Assembly (NCBI GenBank): GCA_025935155.1
Contig: JAICVV010000006.1
Location: forward strand, 1 to 17,083
From: Alphaproteobacteria bacterium
GTDB taxonomy: Bacteria; Pseudomonadota; Alphaproteobacteria; Micropepsales; Micropepsaceae
DNA: 17,083 nucleotides
Direction of reading: 5' to 3'
How positions within the stretch are numbered: the stretch's first letter is position 1; every line of letters begins with the position of its first letter. This document shows positions 14,509-17,083 of this stretch, one piece after another. Made by a program: the position numbers and the translations under genes. The notes under the pieces are model-generated. The model saw only the letters and a list, made by a program, of their open reading frames with translations. It was not told the origin of the DNA and ran no database searches.

Positions 14509-15353
14509 GTGCGGTTGCTGCTCCGGCTGGCGTAACTCCGGCGGGAGGTCATTTCATCCCGCGAGATCACGCCATCGCCGTTGCGGTCCATGCGGGCAAA
14601 CGTCTTCTGCTGCGATGCAGAGAATTCCTGCACTGTCAGCTTGCCGTCATGATTCGCATCCAGGCGCTGGAACGCACGCGCGCTGGTCGTTTCCGCCCGT
14701 GAGCCCTGCATCGCAGTGAACTGGTCCTTCGTCAGCGCATTCCCTTTCGAGGCGGCTGAGAATTGCCGATGCAGCGCCTGATCCAGTTCCGCGCGGGTCA
14801 CCTTGCCATCGTGGTTGAGATCGTCCCGCGAGCAGAAACTCCCTGCGCCGCGCGAGCCGCCGCCACGGCGGCTATGTCCACCCTTCGTCACGGTCGCCGC
14901 GTTCCGTTGATGACATACGATAACGCCCGCCGATTGCTTGTCAGCGCGCTCGAAACTGGCGCGGATCGGATTGGCGAATTCGTCGTAGGTGAGCCTGCCG
15001 TCGCCGTTCCAGTCGGCGCGCCGGAAGCTCTGGTCTGCGTGCTGATGAAGGTTGTGGGTGCGGAATCCCTCGAACTGCTTTTCGGTCATCAGCTTGCCGC
15101 CGCCGGCCGCTTCGGCAAAGCGTTGGCCGGTCGCTTTATTGAACTCGTCGCGCGTGACCTTACCATCGTGGTTCAGGTCATATTCCGAAAGGAACCGCTG
15201 GCCTGCACGCCCGTGACCGCGAGGCAGGGGCGCTCGATGCGCATTCTGTTGAGGATGGTTCGATGGCGCGGGCTGCATGGCCGCGCCGGCCATACCGGCG
15301 CCGGCAAGGACCACGGCACCTGCAATGAGCGCATAACGAATTCGATTCTGCAT
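14505..15353 (-). CDS. Exported EF-hand calcium-binding protein
   Basis: A 282-residue exported protein with five intact EF-hand loops and one decayed loop. The start at ATG 15351-15353 has an excellent AGGGGG ribosome site (15359-15364) 5 bases before it and begins a signal peptide (residues 1 to about 25, ending AGMAGA); the frame is open further upstream, but that sequence is not protein-like. Canonical 12-residue loops lie at 59-70, 114-125, 178-189, 232-243 and 256-267 (pattern DxNxDGxxxxxE). Residues 138-149 (DKQSAGVIVCHQ) align with the last loop but lack the ligands. The first and second halves are a duplication with an offset of about 118 residues. The only two Cys (147 and 174) flank the join between the halves. 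A periplasmic Ca2+ sensor or buffer is likely; the partner is unknown. It is divergent from a two-component system. Confidence 0.88.
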   Translation of the reverse strand: MQNRIRYALIAGAVVLAGAGMAGAAMQPAPSNHPQQNAHRAPLPRGHGRAGQRFLSEYDLNHDGKVTRDEFNKATGQRFAEAAGGGKLMTEKQFEGFRTHNLHQHADQSFRRADWNGDGRLTYDEFANPIRASFERADKQSAGVIVCHQRNAATVTKGGHSRRGGGSRGAGSFCSRDDLNHDGKVTRAELDQALHRQFSAASKGNALTKDQFTAMQGSRAETTSARAFQRLDANHDGKLTVQEFSASQQKTFARMDRNGDGVISRDEMTSRRSYASRSSNRT

Positions 15354-15402
15354 GATTTCCCCCTGTAAGCGTTCACTCGAACCTATTTGACTTTGTGCAT
15401 GT

Positions 15403-15472
15403 CGCGAAGATTTGTCCAATATCCTGGTAAAGGTCGCAGTGGAGCCGCCTCCTCCGCCCCCGCGAAGAATTG
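15403..15472. promoter_or_regulatory. Divergent promoter region with 12-bp direct repeat
   Basis: Between the EF-hand gene and the response regulator (178 bases), CGCGAAGATTTG (15403-15414) and CGCGAAGAATTG (15461-15472) match at 11 of 12 positions, 58 bases apart. TTTGTC (15411-15416) and GACAAA (15474-15479) add an inverted element. OmpR-type regulators bind direct repeats, usually closer together, so this may be a pair of separate sites. Binding by the adjacent regulator is inference. Confidence 0.35.
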
Positions 15473-15531
15473 CGACAAATGCGATTGCCTCGCGGGCCGG
15501 AACACCGCATCGTCGGCGGACGGTAACGACC

Positions 15532-16260
15532 ATGGTCAGGGAAGAAGCCAAGCCGCATGTGCTGATCGTGGAGGACGCGCGGGACATTCGCGATCCTCTG
15601 GCCCGCTATCTGCGCGAGCACGGCTACCGCACCACCACGGCGGCCGACGCATTGGCCGCGCGCAAGGCGCTGCGCAGCTCGGGCATCGATCTGGTGGTGC
15701 TCGACATCATGATGCCGGGCGAAGATGGCCTGAGCCTCTGCCGCTCCATTCGCGAGACTTCGCAAATCCCGGTGATCCTGCTCACTGCGCGCGGCGAGGA
15801 AGTGGATCGGATCATAGGTCTCGAAATGGGGGCGGACGACTACATCGCCAAACCTTTCAGCCCGCGCGAACTGATCGCCCGCATTGCCGCGGTGCTGCGC
15901 CGGACGCAGGCGCTTCCCCCTCGTCAGCGGCCGCCCGAGGCCGAACGAATACGTTTTGGCGACTGGACCCTCGATACCGGCCAGCGGGAGCTGATCGGGC
16001 CCGATGGTGTGGCCACTGCGCTTTCCAGCGGCGAATTCAGCCTGCTGCGGGCCTTGATCGAACGGCCCAAGATTTCGCTCACCCGCAACCAGCTACTGGA
16101 CCTTACCAAAGGCCGCGATGCCGAACTGTTCGACCGCAGCATCGATAATCATGTGAGCAGGCTCCGCAGAAAACTGGAGCCTGACCCCAAGAACCCGCGA
16201 TATATAAAGACGGTATGGGGTGGCGGGTACATGTTCGCGGTCGATCCGGCTTTCGAATGA
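15532..16260 (+). CDS. OmpR-family response regulator
   Basis: A 242-residue DNA-binding response regulator. The receiver domain (about 9-122) has the acidic pair Glu14/Asp15 in LIVEDARD, the phosphoacceptor Asp58 in VVLDIMMPGEDG, Thr85 in ILLTARG and Lys107 in ADDYIAKPF. The C-terminal winged helix (about 139-237) has SSGEFSLLRALIERP, RSIDNHVSRLRRKLEPDP and YIKTVWGGGYMF, which are characteristic of the OmpR/PhoB group. The start at ATG 15532 puts MVREEAKPHVLIVEDA in the usual position. A TTG 40 codons upstream would add a proline-rich stretch and is less likely. It overlaps the sensor kinase gene by 4 bases (ATGA). The signal is unknown; the divergent EF-hand gene is a plausible target. Confidence 0.95.
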   Translation: MVREEAKPHVLIVEDARDIRDPLARYLREHGYRTTTAADALAARKALRSSGIDLVVLDIMMPGEDGLSLCRSIRETSQIPVILLTARGEEVDRIIGLEMGADDYIAKPFSPRELIARIAAVLRRTQALPPRQRPPEAERIRFGDWTLDTGQRELIGPDGVATALSSGEFSLLRALIERPKISLTRNQLLDLTKGRDAELFDRSIDNHVSRLRRKLEPDPKNPRYIKTVWGGGYMFAVDPAFE

Positions 16261-17083
16261 CATTCAGGCCTTGGCCGCAAACACTGGCCGCCCAGCTGGT
16301 GATCGTGACCGCGGCGGCGGTCCTTTTGTCGAATCTCGCGGTTGCGGCGTGGTTCACCAGCGGCCAGCAGCAGCTTACGGAAAGCGCGCTGCTGGACCGG
16401 CTGATCGATCGCGCCATTTCCTCAGCAGCTTTGCTCGCCTCCATTCCAGCAAAGCAGCGCGCGGCGGCCGCCCATGCGCTGAGTTCCGGGGTGTGGAATT
16501 TTCAGGTCCATCGCGGACCCGCGCCGTACACCGACATGAATACACAGGAGCGCGCGCTCGCAGCCCGCATCGAGTCGCTGCTGCCAAAAGGTAAAACACG
16601 CCGGACCGTTTTTGTGGAATTCCGGCAACCGACAGAGGCGGACAAGAAGCGCCGCGCCGACGCGCAATCAGTTACGGAAATCATCATTCCGCTGGTCCGC
16701 GGCACCCAGCTGTTCACCACCTTTTACCGGCCGCCGCCGCCTCCATGGCCGGTGCAATCCTTCGTTGCGACTGCCGTTGCGATCGTGATGACCTCGCTGG
16801 CGGCCGCGCTTGTGGCGGGACGCGTCGCGCGCCCGCTTGGGAAGCTCGCAGCGGCCGCCTCCGTGGCCGCCCGCGGCGGCTCCGCACCCCGCGTCCCCGA
16901 ACAAGGGCCGGACGATGTCCGCCGCGCCGCCTCCGCCTTCAACGCCATGACCGATCAGGTTAGCCGTACCATGGAAAGTCAGCGGCAATTGCTTTCGGCG
17001 GTCGGCCATGATTTGCGCACGCCCATCACAGCCATGCGGATCAATACCGAATTTATAGAGGATGCCGACACGCGCGAGCGGAT
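16257..17083 (+). CDS. Sensor histidine kinase (5' part, cut by window edge)
   Basis: The first 275 codons of an EnvZ-like inner-membrane sensor kinase, starting at an ATG that overlaps the response regulator stop (ATGA). TM1 is about residues 11-33 (LAAQLVIVTAAAVLLSNLAV). A periplasmic domain of about 130 residues without recognised signature follows, then a proline-rich stretch (FYRPPPPPWP) and TM2 at about 166-188. A HAMP region covers about 188-240 (GRVARPLGKLAAAASVAA, then RRAASAFNAMTDQV). The dimerisation/phosphoacceptor motif is SAVGHDLRTPITAMR, with His251. The catalytic ATPase domain lies beyond the window. It presumably phosphorylates Asp58 of the adjacent regulator. Confidence 0.94.
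   Translation, partial: MTFRPWPQTLAAQLVIVTAAAVLLSNLAVAAWFTSGQQQLTESALLDRLIDRAISSAALLASIPAKQRAAAAHALSSGVWNFQVHRGPAPYTDMNTQERALAARIESLLPKGKTRRTVFVEFRQPTEADKKRRADAQSVTEIIIPLVRGTQLFTTFYRPPPPPWPVQSFVATAVAIVMTSLAAALVAGRVARPLGKLAAAASVAARGGSAPRVPEQGPDDVRRAASAFNAMTDQVSRTMESQRQLLSAVGHDLRTPITAMRINTEFIEDADTRER

Noticed and set aside
14900..14960. Possible frameshift explaining the decayed EF-hand
   Set aside because: Reading the other two frames through this stretch does not restore a good EF-hand loop, and the downstream hands are in frame, so point-mutation decay fits better.
15412..15531. N-terminal extension of the response regulator with a run of prolines, from a TTG
   Set aside because: The receiver domain starts normally from ATG 15532, and the extra sequence covers the repeat-bearing promoter region. 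A regulatory function of this stretch is more likely than a coding one.

Overview
The window is GC-rich bacterial chromosome, densely packed with genes on both strands. It looks like an alphaproteobacterium: a DUF2336 protein, a perfect TTAA-N7-TTAA site of the kind bound by the cell-cycle regulator CtrA, an alphaproteobacterial-style NadK, HIT and NYN proteins, and a double cold-shock-domain protein. The order or genus cannot be fixed from the sequence alone. I see no rRNA, tRNA, CRISPR array, insertion sequence, integrase or phage gene, and no gene-free stretch longer than 300 bases (the largest is 228 bases, 7340-7567).

Layout, left to right. (1) 1-572: the first 190 codons of glycerol kinase on the minus strand, cut by the window edge. 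It is divergent from a short DUF2336 protein (655-1125), with a CtrA-type site between them. (2) 1146-2905: moaA (molybdenum cofactor step 1) and nadK on the plus strand. (3) 2913-4430: a minus-strand cluster folK, CcdC/DUF1453-like membrane protein, HIT protein, which converges on nadK. (4) 4559-6631: NYN-domain RNase-like protein, family 5 uracil-DNA glycosylase and an SDR oxidoreductase on the plus strand. (5) 6647-11394, all minus strand: SleB-like cell wall hydrolase, pyruvate phosphate dikinase, DUF192 protein and a double cold-shock-domain protein. (6) 11551-14494: a tight plus-strand operon of CoxG-like SRPBCC protein, [2Fe-2S] subunit, FAD subunit and an XdhC maturation factor split into two genes. 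(7) 14505-15353: an exported EF-hand protein on the minus strand, divergent from an OmpR-type response regulator and its sensor kinase (15532 to the right edge).

The most interesting part is region 6. It has two of the three structural subunits of a xanthine dehydrogenase/CO dehydrogenase-type molybdenum hydroxylase, plus a membrane-anchored CoxG and XdhC chaperone parts. The large molybdopterin-binding catalytic subunit is absent, although both ends of the operon lie inside the window. The small and medium subunit genes overlap by four bases at the place where a large-subunit gene often sits, so the catalytic subunit must be encoded elsewhere or has been lost. MoaA, needed for the cofactor of such an enzyme, lies about 9 kb upstream, though not in the same transcription unit.

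A second point of interest is the EF-hand/two-component pair. The EF-hand protein is an internal duplication of a three-hand unit in which one hand has decayed. The divergent promoter region carries a near-perfect 12-bp direct repeat that could be the binding site of the adjacent response regulator. Most of the other genes are ordinary housekeeping functions.
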